From Galeopsis tetrahit (Eukaryota > Streptophyta > Magnoliopsida > Lamiales > Lamiaceae), in assembly GCA_963675135.1 (NCBI GenBank), contig OY776132.1, positions 8,804,001-8,868,000 on the forward strand: DNA of 64,000 nucleotides, written 5' to 3'. Shown one piece after another: positions 41,401-52,223 of this stretch; position 1 is the stretch's first letter; each line of letters begins with the position of its first letter. Below the pieces are notes generated by a model. The model saw nothing but the letters and a program-made list of their open reading frames with translations. It had not been told where the DNA came from and ran no database searches. The position numbers were made by a program, and so were the translations under genes.

Positions 41401-42672
41401 ATGGATACAGGAAGAAGAAATTGGGAATATTCAGATCGGTTTATTCCAAACCGATCAGCTATAGATTTTCAATATGGGCTTACAATGCTCACGCAGAGGC
41501 CAAGGTCTATGGATAATACGGGCTCTTATTCAGCGTACAGGAAGCTGCTTGATCAAACGTTCAATATGAACAACGCCTCTCGAAGAATTTTGGCTTTTAA
41601 GAACAAGCCACCTCCTCAGGTATCATCGAATGACTACTTCCTGTTACCTGCTGCTTCTTGTAGTCAATATCGCCACATTCCCCTTACTTGTGTCAGAAAG
41701 TTAGATGCCCCCGGTCTCTTGGATGATTTTTATCTCAATTTACTAGATTGGGGTAGTAGAAATGTTGTTTGCATTGCTCTTGGACACTCTGTATATTTGT
41801 GGGATGCATTTCATAAATCTGTCTCTGAACTTGTGACGGTTGATGAGGAAAGTGGTCCGGTGACCAGTGTGAAGTGGGCTCCCGATGGAAGGAAAATTGC
41901 TATTGGTTTGAACAACTCCTCTGATGTTGGCATATGGGATTCTTCTGTTAATACACTGCTCACAACTTTGAAAGGAGGCCATCGATCTCGTGTTGGTGTT
42001 TTGGATTGGAACAACACTAACATTTTGACTACTGGAGGCCTCGATGGTCGGATCATTAACAACGACCTTAGAGTCAGGGGCGTCGTTCATAAGTACAGGG
42101 GACACCATCAAGAAGTTTGCGGCCTTAAATGGTCACCATCCGCCCTGCACTTGGCTAGTGGTGGAAATGATAATCTTGTCCGTATATGGGATACTAGAAG
42201 ATCCACCAATGCCTCGCTTCATACGCTTGACGAGCACACGGCTGCTGTTAAAGCACTTTCGTGGTCTCCTTTCCAAAGTAACTTACTCGCCTCGGGAGGA
42301 GGCTCTGCAGACTGTTCCATAAAGTTCTGGAACACGCACACCGGTGCACGTTTAAATTCAGTACACACCGGCTCACAGGTGTGTGCTCTTTTGTGGAACA
42401 ACAACGAGCGGGAACTGCTTAGTTCTCATGGTTATCTAGATAATCAGCTCATTCTTTGGAAGTACCCTTCCATGGTGAAGATAGCCGAGCTGAAAGGGCA
42501 CACATCTCGCGTTCTTTATATGGCTGAGAGTCCCGATGGATGCACAGTTGCATCTGCTGCTGCAGGGGAGGATGAAAGTCTTCGATTTTGGGATGTTTTT
42601 GGGGATCCCAAAGTCGTCGCTGCATCAAAGAAAACTTCAGAACCATTTGCTCACTTCAACCGCATTAGATGA
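41401..42672 (+). CDS. CDC20: CDC20, activator of the anaphase-promoting complex
   Basis: An intronless frame gives 423 residues. The C-box DRFIPNRSA lies at residues 12-20, and LAFKNKPPP follows the FNMN region. Seven WD40 blades end in words such as VYLWDAF, VGIWDSS, VRIWDTR, IKFWNTH, LILWKYP and LRFWDVF, and the chain ends in an Ile-Arg tail, which docks on the APC/C. In plants CDC20 recruits cyclins and the mitotic checkpoint proteins. The start at 41401 gives the C-box its usual N-terminal position; the upstream codons in frame lack similarity. Compared with family members it is slightly short between the C-box and the FNMN word. Two 5'-end fragments of related copies lie at 3889 and 23564. 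It appears functional. Confidence 0.93.
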   Translation: MDTGRRNWEYSDRFIPNRSAIDFQYGLTMLTQRPRSMDNTGSYSAYRKLLDQTFNMNNASRRILAFKNKPPPQVSSNDYFLLPAASCSQYRHIPLTCVRKLDAPGLLDDFYLNLLDWGSRNVVCIALGHSVYLWDAFHKSVSELVTVDEESGPVTSVKWAPDGRKIAIGLNNSSDVGIWDSSVNTLLTTLKGGHRSRVGVLDWNNTNILTTGGLDGRIINNDLRVRGVVHKYRGHHQEVCGLKWSPSALHLASGGNDNLVRIWDTRRSTNASLHTLDEHTAAVKALSWSPFQSNLLASGGGSADCSIKFWNTHTGARLNSVHTGSQVCALLWNNNERELLSSHGYLDNQLILWKYPSMVKIAELKGHTSRVLYMAESPDGCTVASAAAGEDESLRFWDVFGDPKVVAASKKTSEPFAHFNRIR

Positions 42673-42693
42673 TTGATCCCACTGTTTGAGCAA

Positions 42694-42765
42694 TGTAACA
42701 AATCCCACTGTTTAAGTAATGGACAATCTATTTACTCCATTTATTAAACAGTGGGACTTGTTACA
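42694..42765 (+). other. Hairpin in the CDC20 3' region
   Basis: TGTAACAAATCCCACTGTTTAA (42694-42715, 22 bases) pairs with 42744-42765 with one mismatch, loop 28 bases. It would lie in the 3'UTR, 22 bases after the stop codon. Confidence 0.75.
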
Positions 42766-43104
42766 GTACTTAATTATGGGTGGGACAAGCATCAAGGTAT
42801 CTCCCTCATTTGCTTTCGATTGTTATACTTTATATTACCTCCAGCATCTTGATGATCGATCGTAGGTTCTTAAGCTGAACCCACTTAGTGATCTATATCC
42901 TAACTGTTTCTTGAAGAACATGGAGACTCAAGTCTTATTGTTTCTTGGCAAATTTGAATCATTATCCTAATGATCTGTCTCCAAGCAATAGCAAGGTACT
43001 GTTTCTTGTCAATTTGGATGATAGTCTTATCTGCTAAGGTACTGATCAAGTGTCCTAGCCCCTAAGTAATAACGAGGTACTGCCCAAGTTTTGTATGTTA
43101 CTTT

Positions 43105-43310
43105 GTCAAAACATTTTGCCCTGTTTGTTTTACTTGTTAATGTGTATGATATCTTATCTGTAGATATGCCTTATTGTTTCTATTCTAATGAACGTTCCCT
43201 CTTGATCTCAACGTGCAGGTTCTCTTGCAAACTGTTCTTCGTATTATTTCTTAAATGATAGATAAAATGAGAGATTTTCTTTTTTACAATCTTGCAATGT
43301 CCTCAGATAA
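43105..43310. repeat. Duplicated 200-bp block, copy 1
   Basis: Shared with 44235-44430: words such as GCCTTATTGTTTCTATTCTA and CTTGATCTCAACGTGCAGG occur in the same order in both. The two copies bracket the F-box fragment. A shorter relative starts near 42995. Confidence 0.8.
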
Positions 43311-43394
43311 AATGAGAGATTTTCTTATTGTTTTATGTATATTTTAGAATTTTAATTTGCAAATTAAATTGCATTTCTTTCATCGCTGCTCCAG

Positions 43395-43697
43395 GTTTTG
43401 GTGAGCTTCCACTCGATGTTCTTGTAAGCATATTTAGCTTCTTAGATGTGCAGTCTGTGCTTTCTGCCTCTGCAGTTTCCAGGTATTTTTGTTTCATTAC
43501 CTAATGTCAATTACTCCTATTATATAAGGTCCTGTCCTGTTTCTAAATGCATATATATGCTAAACGTCTTCTTATCTGGGGGTTAATGTACAGGTCATGG
43601 AATGTTGCAGCTAGTGACGACCATCTTTGGAAATTGTTATACGATACTTACTTTGGAGTGGATAAATACGTGCCTTCAAAGCAGCCAGCCTATAAAG
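43395..43697 (+). pseudogene. F-box gene fragment, copy with internal deletion
   Basis: Bases 43395-43482 copy the F-box exon (20466-20553) almost exactly, and 43594-43697 copy the next exon, both with intact splice borders. The second exon has lost about ten codons between FGV and the SKQPAYKG end. There is no first or second exon upstream and no obvious last exon, so it is a fragment. Confidence 0.8.
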
Positions 43698-44234
43698 GTA
43701 TGTTAAAGATGTTGAATTCATACTTTTTAACTCTAAAAAAAGTGACATATTGCATGGAAGATTAAATACTACAATAAGATTATTAAGATAATTAATCCCA
43801 AAGAAAAGAATGGATGAATGAATATGATACTTCAAACTTCATCCTGTGGGAGCTATTGACAGAAACTCCGATTAACACAACTGATAGAAAATGATTATAT
43901 TTATTGTGCTCTGGACATTTAGTTTTAACTTCAGTTAGTTGTTCACATCTAGCTTTTAACCAACCAGTTATTTTGATCCTAGATAAAGAGAAAAGATGTT
44001 GGAATCAGGAAATGATATGATTGTTGGAAAATGGGATTTTACATAGGCACTAGGCAGGCAGTTCAATACTATAGGTGCATATCAGTGATTTCTTATCTTC
44101 TGTCTGGCTTTCATCTTATTGAGATGGTATGATAATAAAAAGTGGTGGCATCACTAATGTCTTTGCTCTACCAAGGTATGATAACAAGGTACTGACAATG
44201 TTATGAATGCAACGTTGTCAAAACATACATTTTG

Positions 44235-44430
44235 GCCTGTTTTTTTTTTCTTGTCAATGTGGATGATAGTCTTATCTGCAGGTATGCCTTATTGTTTCTA
44301 TTCTAGTGAACGTTCCCCCTTGATCTCAACGTGCAGGTTCTCTTGCAAACTGTTGTTCGTTTTATTTCTTAAATGATAGATAAAATTAGAGTTTTTTTTT
44401 TTTACAATCTTGCAATGTCCTCAGATACGT
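44235..44430. repeat. Duplicated 200-bp block, copy 2
   Basis: Direct repeat of 43105-43310 with scattered substitutions. The CAGGTTCTCTTGCAAACTGTT word could be an exon start in the ancestral gene. Confidence 0.8.
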
Positions 44431-45138
44431 CCCCAAAACTAAGGCTGTGAGGGATGCTGGCGCATTGCTTTGGCATCACTGAGGAAGCAATGGAGGGGAA
44501 ATTGTTTATTTTTAAGTTGAATTTTTCTGTTAGTTTTAACTTGTGCAGTGCCAGCTATGTTCCTGGAATGGAATTGGCTTTTTCCAAATGCATTTACAAA
44601 GCTTTATATGAATAGTCTTTTGAGTCTTCACTAGGTTGCAAAAAATTTATGTTACTTGTTTGTGAGATTTAAATCAGAATTTACAAGAGGCAGAGGTATG
44701 TCACTTTATGGTTTAGCTTGATTTCTTTCGTTATGCCACATGGAAGACAATTACTTGTGCGGTATGTTTTGGACTAGCAGCTTCTGCAGCTGAAAATAAA
44801 GAGATGGGAAGCTCATCCAAATTCATACAAAATGTAAGTGTATTTCTGTCTTTAAAAAAGGTAATGTTGCTTCTATGTTGTTATGCCTCTACTGCTCTGT
44901 ATTGAATTTAATGATGTTTTCAGGCGTTGAGTTTCAGGAAACAAAAGGATCTCCACAGGTTTTTGAAATGGCCGCAAAGAAAGAAAGAAGATGATCATCA
45001 GCTCTCCAAGACTCTAGACTCTTGTCCTTTATCTATGCTTATCTTGTAATGATAATTCGTAATATCCATCTTGTTACTGGAAAATCTGACAATTTATGTG
45101 TTGTTATTACTCTTTCACTTATTTATTATTGCACATAC
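44431..45138 (+). other. Region with possible relic exons and the 6060-6240 duplicate
   Basis: Short frames bounded by AG and GT (for example around 44445-44500 and 44745-44820) may be relic exons of the F-box gene, but I cannot recognise a domain. Bases 44980-45110 match 6060-6240, including CTCTCCAAGACTCTAGAC and TCCATCTTGTTA. Confidence 0.45.
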
Positions 45139-45310
45139 ATAAATCAGTTCAAGTAGGTGTCGGCTTGGGCTGGGTCTCCGGTTCGGCAGTCGGAAAATGG
45201 GCGGGTGTGGACGGCATCTCCACCAACGAAATTGAGGCCGAGCTTCTCAGATTAATTGTTGAAGGAAAGGAGAGAAAATTTACCTTTGACAACTTTCCAT
45301 ATCATATCAG
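45139..45310 (+). pseudogene. AAA-ATPase (DAA1-type) N-terminal exon fragment
   Basis: The frame reads VGLGWVSGSAVGKWAG, then GISTNEIEAELLRLIVEG and FTFDNFPYHIR, ending at a GT donor at 45311. This matches the Gly-rich membrane-anchor end and the EIEAELLRLIVEG-x-FPY stretch of DAA1/ATAD1-like plant AAA proteins. No further exon follows. Its C-terminal counterpart survives at 21536-22792, so each place holds one half of the gene. Confidence 0.7.
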
Positions 45311-46222
45311 GTGAATTTTGAGAGAGAAAGGAACAATATGGCTGGATCTTTTCCTGATTTCTCAAGCTATATTGAAATTATTGATTTTTTTTTCCCTGTT
45401 CTTTTCCTTGTGGATTATTCAGTGTGAGGAAATATGGTGGTAGAATATTGATCAAAAGTAGCTGTGATAAAATAACTAACCAAATGATTGACTGTTCTGT
45501 TGTTCAGAATGATTTCAAAAGATTCAGAACATTCTTGATATAACCTAATACACAAATATAAAATGTTGTACCCAGCTCTGAGTGTGTACCGAGTCTACAA
45601 ACTTGATACTCCTACACAATACCTCTCAATACAAATATTTCCTTCATTTCGGTGAAAGCTCCTCATAAATTTTGAACACATAGATTAAACGAGAGAAGGA
45701 TATAATAAAATGTGAGAGAGTTAGTCAAAAAGAAAATTGATAGCTTTCATTGGAATTGATGAAAAGTGACGGTTGTGTAGTTTTCACTGGAAAAGAGTAT
45801 ACTGGGTACTGGGTGTGTACCCAAGCTCAGTACACAAAATACAAATGTTATGTTGAATACGGAGGAAGGGCATGTAAAATGGGTATTTATAACACACTGA
45901 CAAAGGTGAAAATAGTAATAATACTACAACAATTATGTCCATAAAATTTAAGTATTCACAGCAAAACATAATAAACAGCCTAACTAAAAATCCAATACTG
46001 TAGTCTGTAGACCCTATCTTTGTTGCTTACACACAAACTACAACTTCAGAACACGTCTGAACTTGCAACACTTATTTCGACACTAGAACGATACGAATCA
46101 TTAACACAATACAGACGAACTAACAAACAGAACATAACTTAAATAAAGATGACCATATCTTGTTCATACCTACATATGAGAGCCATGGCTTTCATCAGTG
46201 ACTGCTTTCCTGAGTGCTATTC
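45311..46222. other. Spacer and 3' side of the HGGG-repeat gene
   Basis: No gene was recognised. The last few hundred bases are probably the 3'UTR of the minus-strand gene that ends at 46223. Short plus-strand frames show no domain. Confidence 0.5.
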
Positions 46223-48058
46223 TCATGGCTCCGATGGTCCACCGCCTTCACTGTTGGCATAAAAGATTGTACCTCCTCCGAGCATTGCCATCAAGCCACC
46301 CCCATGAACTCTGCCTTCTGGAAGAGACAGATTATCCAAGCTAGCTTTTCCAAACACGAAATTTTCATGCCCCACAAACGGCAAAGAAGTCGAGGGATTT
46401 CCATAACTCATCGAATCAATAGACGTTGCCCCGTAATTTCCATGATAAGAAGTATTGCTTCCCGATATATAGGTGCTAATGCTATTCATCATTGTTGATG
46501 TGCTATTCTCTTTGTCCTGTACTTGACCACTGTGGGCAGCACAAAGTCCCAATTTTCCCCTAGCAAACTTATCACATAAAACAGTACCTTGATCTCCAGA
46601 ACCTGACTCCAACTGTCCAAACGTGCAACGTTTTCCTCCACCATGTGCCTTGCAATAATCAGTGCTCCCTTGTGCACTCTTTGAGCACCCTTCGAACTTA
46701 CACCTCTTTCCGCCACCATGCCTGACGCAATAATTTGTACGTCCCCTCGCACTCTTGGTACAATCAGGCATAGCACACCGCTTCCCCCCACCGTGACTAA
46801 CGCAAAACAAAGTCCCTCCGTGCACGCTCTTGGTACACCCTTCTGACGTACATCGTTTCCCGCCACCGTGAGCTTTACAAAACATCGTGCTCCCTTCCGC
46901 ACCTTTTGAACACCCCAAAAACGTGCACCGACGGCCCCCGCCATGAGCTTTACAATACATCGTACTTCCTTGAGCTCCTTTAGTGCACTCGGGGTATTGG
47001 CAACGACGGCCACCCCCATGAGATATGCAAAGGCCGGTTATGCCCTCAGCACTTTTGGTACAATCCTCGATTCTGCACCTTTTACCGCCACCATGACGAA
47101 TGCAACGACCTGACCTGCCTCTTGCCGCCCTAGAACAACCCTCGTGACTGCACCTCCGGCCACCACCATGTCCTATACAGTACTCCGTACGGCCTTCGGC
47201 ACTTTTCGTACAACCAAGATGCTGGCAACGTCTTCCACCACCGTGTGCCTTGCAAAAGACGGTTTTACCCTCAGCTCCCTTGTGACAGCCGGCTTTCTGA
47301 CACCTCCGGCCACCTCCATGAGCAATACAGAGACCAGAAGCACCTCTCGCACCCCTCGTGCATCCTTCGAATCTGCAAGTTTTCACGCAAGTTTTGCGTG
47401 GTCGTTTATTATCTGGACCAGAAACACTCCCTGCTAAACCGGGCATCGTCACTGCAGCTGGTGGGATATCTGGGGTAGGATTGACATTCCCAAGGTCTTG
47501 GTTATAAGGAGCGAAAGTATCCCGTTGGGATTCCAATGGAGGCACAAGAGGACCATTTTTCCATCGGGATGATGTTGACCCTTCATCGACTAGCTGAACT
47601 GCTGGGGTTAAAACAGGTGTCTCGGAGTGATTCTGGTAAGAAGGGAATCCTTGGGAGACGGTCGTTATATCAGATTCAGCAGGATCAGTGGACAGACTTA
47701 ATTGAAGGTTTAAAACGGGCTTCTTCCCAGAAAATAGATTTGGATTCGATAACCTGTTATCTCTCCCATTGAGGCTGATACTTAAACCAAGATCCAGAAT
47801 AGACTCGTCTTCTGTTTCCTTCTCTGAGCATATGCTAGTGCAGGAACTTGATGAAAGCCCCAATCCAAGATCCAGCGAAGACCCATATTTCAAATTAATA
47901 GGGGCAGAACATTTTCTCCTGCTTCCGTTGGGAACAAAAGGCACAAACGCGCTAGGTGAATACAAATTTAGACCACAAACATCTGCAGTATCAACAACCT
48001 TGCTCTGATCGGTTGATGGGGAGGCAAAAGTAGTAGTATAGCCAAGGTTTGCATCCAT
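46223..48058 (-). CDS. His-Gly-rich repeat protein with EAR motifs (WRKY19-like/loricrin-related family)
   Basis: One uninterrupted frame of 611 residues. From about residue 220 to 475 there are ten units ending in HGGGRRC or HGGGKRC, each with C-x3/4-C, A-x-G, C-x2-H spacing, a zinc-finger-like array; the family is annotated as WRKY19-like or loricrin-related although no WRKY domain is present. Three EAR-type LxLxL repression motifs precede it: LDLGLGL (62-68), LDLGLSISL (88-96) and LNLQLSL (116-122). A basic stretch (NKRPRKTC) may be a nuclear signal. It is probably a nuclear co-repressor-type regulator; no biochemical role is known to me. The ATG at 48058 is preceded by an AG acceptor at 48077, so the coding region is a single exon. 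Confidence 0.9.
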   Translation of the reverse strand: MDANLGYTTTFASPSTDQSKVVDTADVCGLNLYSPSAFVPFVPNGSRRKCSAPINLKYGSSLDLGLGLSSSSCTSICSEKETEDESILDLGLSISLNGRDNRLSNPNLFSGKKPVLNLQLSLSTDPAESDITTVSQGFPSYQNHSETPVLTPAVQLVDEGSTSSRWKNGPLVPPLESQRDTFAPYNQDLGNVNPTPDIPPAAVTMPGLAGSVSGPDNKRPRKTCVKTCRFEGCTRGARGASGLCIAHGGGRRCQKAGCHKGAEGKTVFCKAHGGGRRCQHLGCTKSAEGRTEYCIGHGGGRRCSHEGCSRAARGRSGRCIRHGGGKRCRIEDCTKSAEGITGLCISHGGGRRCQYPECTKGAQGSTMYCKAHGGGRRCTFLGCSKGAEGSTMFCKAHGGGKRCTSEGCTKSVHGGTLFCVSHGGGKRCAMPDCTKSARGRTNYCVRHGGGKRCKFEGCSKSAQGSTDYCKAHGGGKRCTFGQLESGSGDQGTVLCDKFARGKLGLCAAHSGQVQDKENSTSTMMNSISTYISGSNTSYHGNYGATSIDSMSYGNPSTSLPFVGHENFVFGKASLDNLSLPEGRVHGGGLMAMLGGGTIFYANSEGGGPSEP

Positions 48059-48076
48059 GCGATGGAATATGCACAG

Positions 48077-49951
48077 CTAAAGCCAACCAAAGTAGAAAAA
48101 ATAATAATGTGAACAAGAAAAGAATATAAATCAACCCGAGCTTTCAACCACCACTAACAAAGCCTGATGTATCCTTACGATCCATTTTAGAAACGAAGAA
48201 TATATGTCGGGCGATTCAGAAATTGCAAGACATTAAAAGCATTCACATCTGCTGCCGCATGAAACTCACTACTATCATCCTGTTTCAAACAATCAAAATT
48301 CATTATCAGCTAAGTTTTCCAGATACAAATCCAAAATTATTATGAGCCTAGAGCTTTCCAAATAAAACTCATGTAATTTAACATTAAATGAGACCCTTAA
48401 TTGACTTAATCAGCCAAGAAACTAAACTTGCAATTAAATATAAATGAAAACCAATCACCGTATTAGTTTACATAATCCTATGGAATTTCAGCAAAACTCC
48501 AAAAGCGGTGTATAGCACGTGTTAGTACCAAGCAAACACGTATACACATACTTATAAATAAAGGAAAAAAATAATGAACCATTGACTGCATAGTAAATTT
48601 CTCACATAATAAAATTTCCATGTAAAGTGGTAAACAAATTGACCTCTGAAACCTAATTCTAGAAACAGTTTTCTGATAAATCTGGCAGCAATAAAGTGAT
48701 ACTTCACATAAGAACACTAGCAGATTCATTCAGATAAAGATAAACAAGTCAGTAGAGCAAATTAATATTGCTTCAGTGCTTTGTATATAGACACTAGACA
48801 AAAACAAACAGTCGGTGGTATGCATCAGAGAATACGTCACATACTCAATTACTACCATATGTCATCGTGATCTTGCGTGTACAAATTTTCTACAACAAGC
48901 CAAAGTCAACTCACTTACGCAACCATCTCACCGAAAAACAGCAATATCTACTCACTTTTTTTTCATTGGAAAACTAAAAATTGTGCAACTTTGTGTGTGA
49001 TTTATAACTAAAACCTCGTAAATTTCATGGGTTTCCGTGTGGCCCACAATTTCATGGTAAAAACTGGAAAACACAATTGAAGTTATATAGTTAAAGCACA
49101 AAAATGTGGGTATTCTAGGTAAGTAAACAGCTTAATATAATTTGGCAAACACAATGAAATGTATGCAAATCCAATTTTGTGATAATATCATAATACACCC
49201 CACCGCCCACCGCTCACCGCCTAAATATGCCCACCGCTCACCGCCTAAATATCATCCTTTCTAGTTGACAAGACAAAGCTTTTACAGGAAATAAAAATAT
49301 AAAGTTGGAAACTTAAATTTAAAATAAAAAAACCTTTTTCTGAAGTAGATCTCTATGAAATGGTTTACAATCCAAAAGAGAATGGGGAAACTGAGGAAGG
49401 TCAAAAATGATGAATGATTTTTTTTAAAAGAGAGTAAAAGGGCAAATCACATCACAACTTATCAGTGTAAATGAAACTCATACGAACACCAAATGTACAT
49501 TTACATGCAGTATATTGTTCCTTTCAGGGTAACTTCAACCAGACAACAACAGTAACATTAAATAGCATGTGCTCCTTTCACTAACATGGACTGATAGTAA
49601 ATCAAGGAAAATAATTATCAATGAACAAACACGGATTTTCAAAAAATTAAACCTATAAAAACATCACTTCCGTTTCACTCATATAAAATTCGAATTCCAT
49701 AAGAACATCAATTATACACAATTCAACCAAATCCAGCACCTCTAAAAAAATTGGCATGCTGTTTCTTAAGCTTGATCGGAAAAAACTAAATTCACTTCAA
49801 AAGAAGTTAAAAAATCATTTGTTTCCATCCATTCAATAATGGAAGGTGACAGAATTCTCGATTACAGTAGAGAGAAATGACGAAATTAATTCAAATCCTT
49901 AGGAAACAAAAGGCAGGGAATCATGTTTTGTAGAATTAAAACAGAAATCAC
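48077..49951 (-). other. 5'UTR intron region of the HGGG-repeat gene
   Basis: On the minus strand a GAG|GTGATT donor ends the first exon at 49952 and a TTTAG acceptor lies at 48077, 19 bases before the start codon. A possible middle exon (48284 to about 48130, after ACAG) would split this into two introns. Short frames inside show no domain. Confidence 0.55.
48144..48185 (-). other. Possible 13-codon upstream ORF
   Basis: On the minus strand, ATGG at 48185 opens a frame MDRKDTSGFVSGG ended by TGA. If the possible middle exon is retained, ribosomes would meet this before the main start. Presence in the mature RNA is not certain. Confidence 0.35.
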
Positions 49952-50140
49952 CTCAAGAATTGAGCGGAATTGAGTGTAGAATGCGCCGCCGTTAAGAACT
50001 AGGGTTTTTGTAGAGGTGCCGGCAAATTGGAGAGCGTTTGAGAGAGACAAAATGCTTGGTGGGGGAAAATGATAGGAAGAAGTGAGAGTTGGGATTAATA
50101 GTGGAACAGGAGGCGCACGTTAAGAATAAGGCGCACTTTA
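49952..50140 (-). promoter_or_regulatory. First exon and promoter area of the HGGG-repeat gene
   Basis: The minus-strand sequence 50050-49952 has a leader-like composition (CTCTCTCAAACGCTCTCC, AACCCTAGTTCTTAACGGCG) and ends at the intron donor. The transcription start is probably near 50050-50110. Confidence 0.5.
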
Positions 50141-51068
50141 GGTGGAGGGGCAACTTCGATCCTCCGCGTGCGGGTGTATGTTAATTAAAATGGGTCCTCA
50201 GTGGCCAACGTCAACGGTCAACGAACGTGGAATAAAATACAAAAAGAAACCCTTGTATTTTTTAAACATTCCACAAAACTCCCCATATTTTAGAAAATGC
50301 ATCAAATTTCCTTATATTTTAGTTCGTATAAAGTGCGTTTATTTTTCTTTTTAAATATTTGCATAGGTGTGGATGTTTTCTTTTTTGGATAATATACTCA
50401 TTACACTTACTTTATTTCATCTTTAATATATCTATTTTATCTATCTTTTGCATAAATAAATAACATTCTTTAAATTTTGTGTAAAAAGAAACAAGTACAT
50501 TGTATGTGAACAATGGTACTATTTTTATCTTTATAAAATATCATACTCCATCCATCTCTAAGTTGACTACACATTTTATCTAAACATTAAAATTGTAAAA
50601 ATTGTTTAATATCAATATTTAAAGTGATAAATTAGATAATGTGTTTAATAGTATTTAAAGTGATAAAAGTAACTTTTAAAAAAAATAGGTAATATACTAA
50701 AAGACGGATAAAAAGAAGAAAAACAAGTAAATATTTATTATATTTTTAATTATAGTAAAGAGGGAGGTAGTAGATAATTATATATATAATATAATTATAT
50801 TTTTTTATTGTAAGATTGCGTTCGAATTAAAGAAAAAGAAAAGTAAGAGAGAGAAGAAAGTAGGAGAGATAATGAGTGATTGAAAAGAAAATTAATAATT
50901 TGATTGTATAAAAATAGGTGTATTATACGGGTTAATTGATATTTGAATTTATATTTGGATTGAGAGAGATTGGATTGGGATTAGACTAATGCAAATACGG
51001 ATTGATCAATCCCAAAAGAAACACTGCCTAAGGACTAAGGAAATAAACTGCAATGATAATTTTTCAGT
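50141..51068. other. AT-rich intergenic DNA
   Basis: No gene. A decayed Mariner-like pair (CTCCATCCATCTC near 50547 and GAGGGAGGTAG near 50761) may mark an old MITE. Confidence 0.45.
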
Positions 51069-51297
51069 GGGTTGGTCTGCTATGGACTCGAGTGCATGTT
51101 GTGCACCCTAATCCATGTTGCACTTTTCAGTTTTAATGGTGTTGCACTTTTCAATTATTAAACTATATAATAATATTTTTAGTCATAATGACTTACACTT
51201 TTTAGTAATATTGTGTTGTACTTTTCAGTTTAATAACATACACTTTTCTATAGACTAGGGTGCACAACATGCACTCGAGTGCATACTAGACTTTACC
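51069..51297. mobile_element. Palindromic MITE of the 891-1137 family, 9-bp TSD
   Basis: It starts GGGTTGGTCTGCTATGG and ends ACTAGACTTTACC. TTTTTCAGT flanks it exactly (51060-51068 and 51298-51306). Internally shortened in the left arm relative to the copy at 891. Confidence 0.88.
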
Positions 51298-51342
51298 TTT
51301 TTCAGTTAAAATTTTGTACATCTATACAACTGTACAAAATTA

Positions 51343-51566
51343 CTTCCCTCCGTCCCAAACAAAATTGGGATCTACTTTTTCGATCATTTAGAAACTCTAT
51401 TCATACAATATCTAAAATATTATATTTAATGTCATTATTTTTATGTAAATACATACACACAAGTCAACTCACTTATTTATTTTTTTATAAATTTATATCT
51501 CAAAATTCTATTTATTATAATATTTTTAAAAAATGGGGTGAATAGTAAGTTTGAAAGTTAAGGGAG
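51343..51566. mobile_element. Stowaway-like MITE, decayed
   Basis: The left end CTTCCCTCCGTCCC and the right end GTTAAGGGAG are inverse-like with TA on both sides. Confidence 0.45.
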
Positions 51567-52223
51567 TAGTATTTTTTAGTAAAAATAATTAATATTGTTC
51601 CGTTGAAAACTAATACGGTTCACTAATACATTTTAGTATAATTGTAAAAATAAATATATTTTTTTAGTAAAAAATACATATTTCAGAATTTCACTCATTT
51701 AATACATATTTTATATAACATTATTATACCCTCTTATACATAATTAAGTAGTATTAATTATTCTTTAATTGTTGTATCTTTATTAAATAAGTATATCACA
51801 CCAACAATAAAAAGATTTTGGATTAAAAAGGAAAGAAAGAAAATATAAAAGTCATAAGTTCAAGGTTCGGTGCCATTAAAAAATGGTACACCCCTAAATA
51901 CGATCTATCAATAAAAACGATTAAAAATTTTAAAAAGAAAAAAAAACTGATCAATCTAGTAATTTGAAATCGGGTGAAGACTATGGAGGGTCAAATGCAT
52001 CGCCCCAACTACCCTTGAACTTGAAGAACAAAGTTGAAAAACCATCATTAATATATTTTGGCAAATTAAAGATGACATATATTTTAATGTGGAACAAATG
52101 AAGTAATAGTAGTGAAACATTTTTATCCCGTTATCTATTTACATTTACATTTAATGCATATTATTACAAAAAAGTATAAGGGCAAAATAGAATAATGTGA
52201 CAGATAAAGTGGAACGAATGGAA
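51567..52223. other. AT-rich spacer
   Basis: No gene. Bases 52093-52200 have an imperfect direct copy at 54540-54640 on the far side of the Helitron. Confidence 0.5.
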
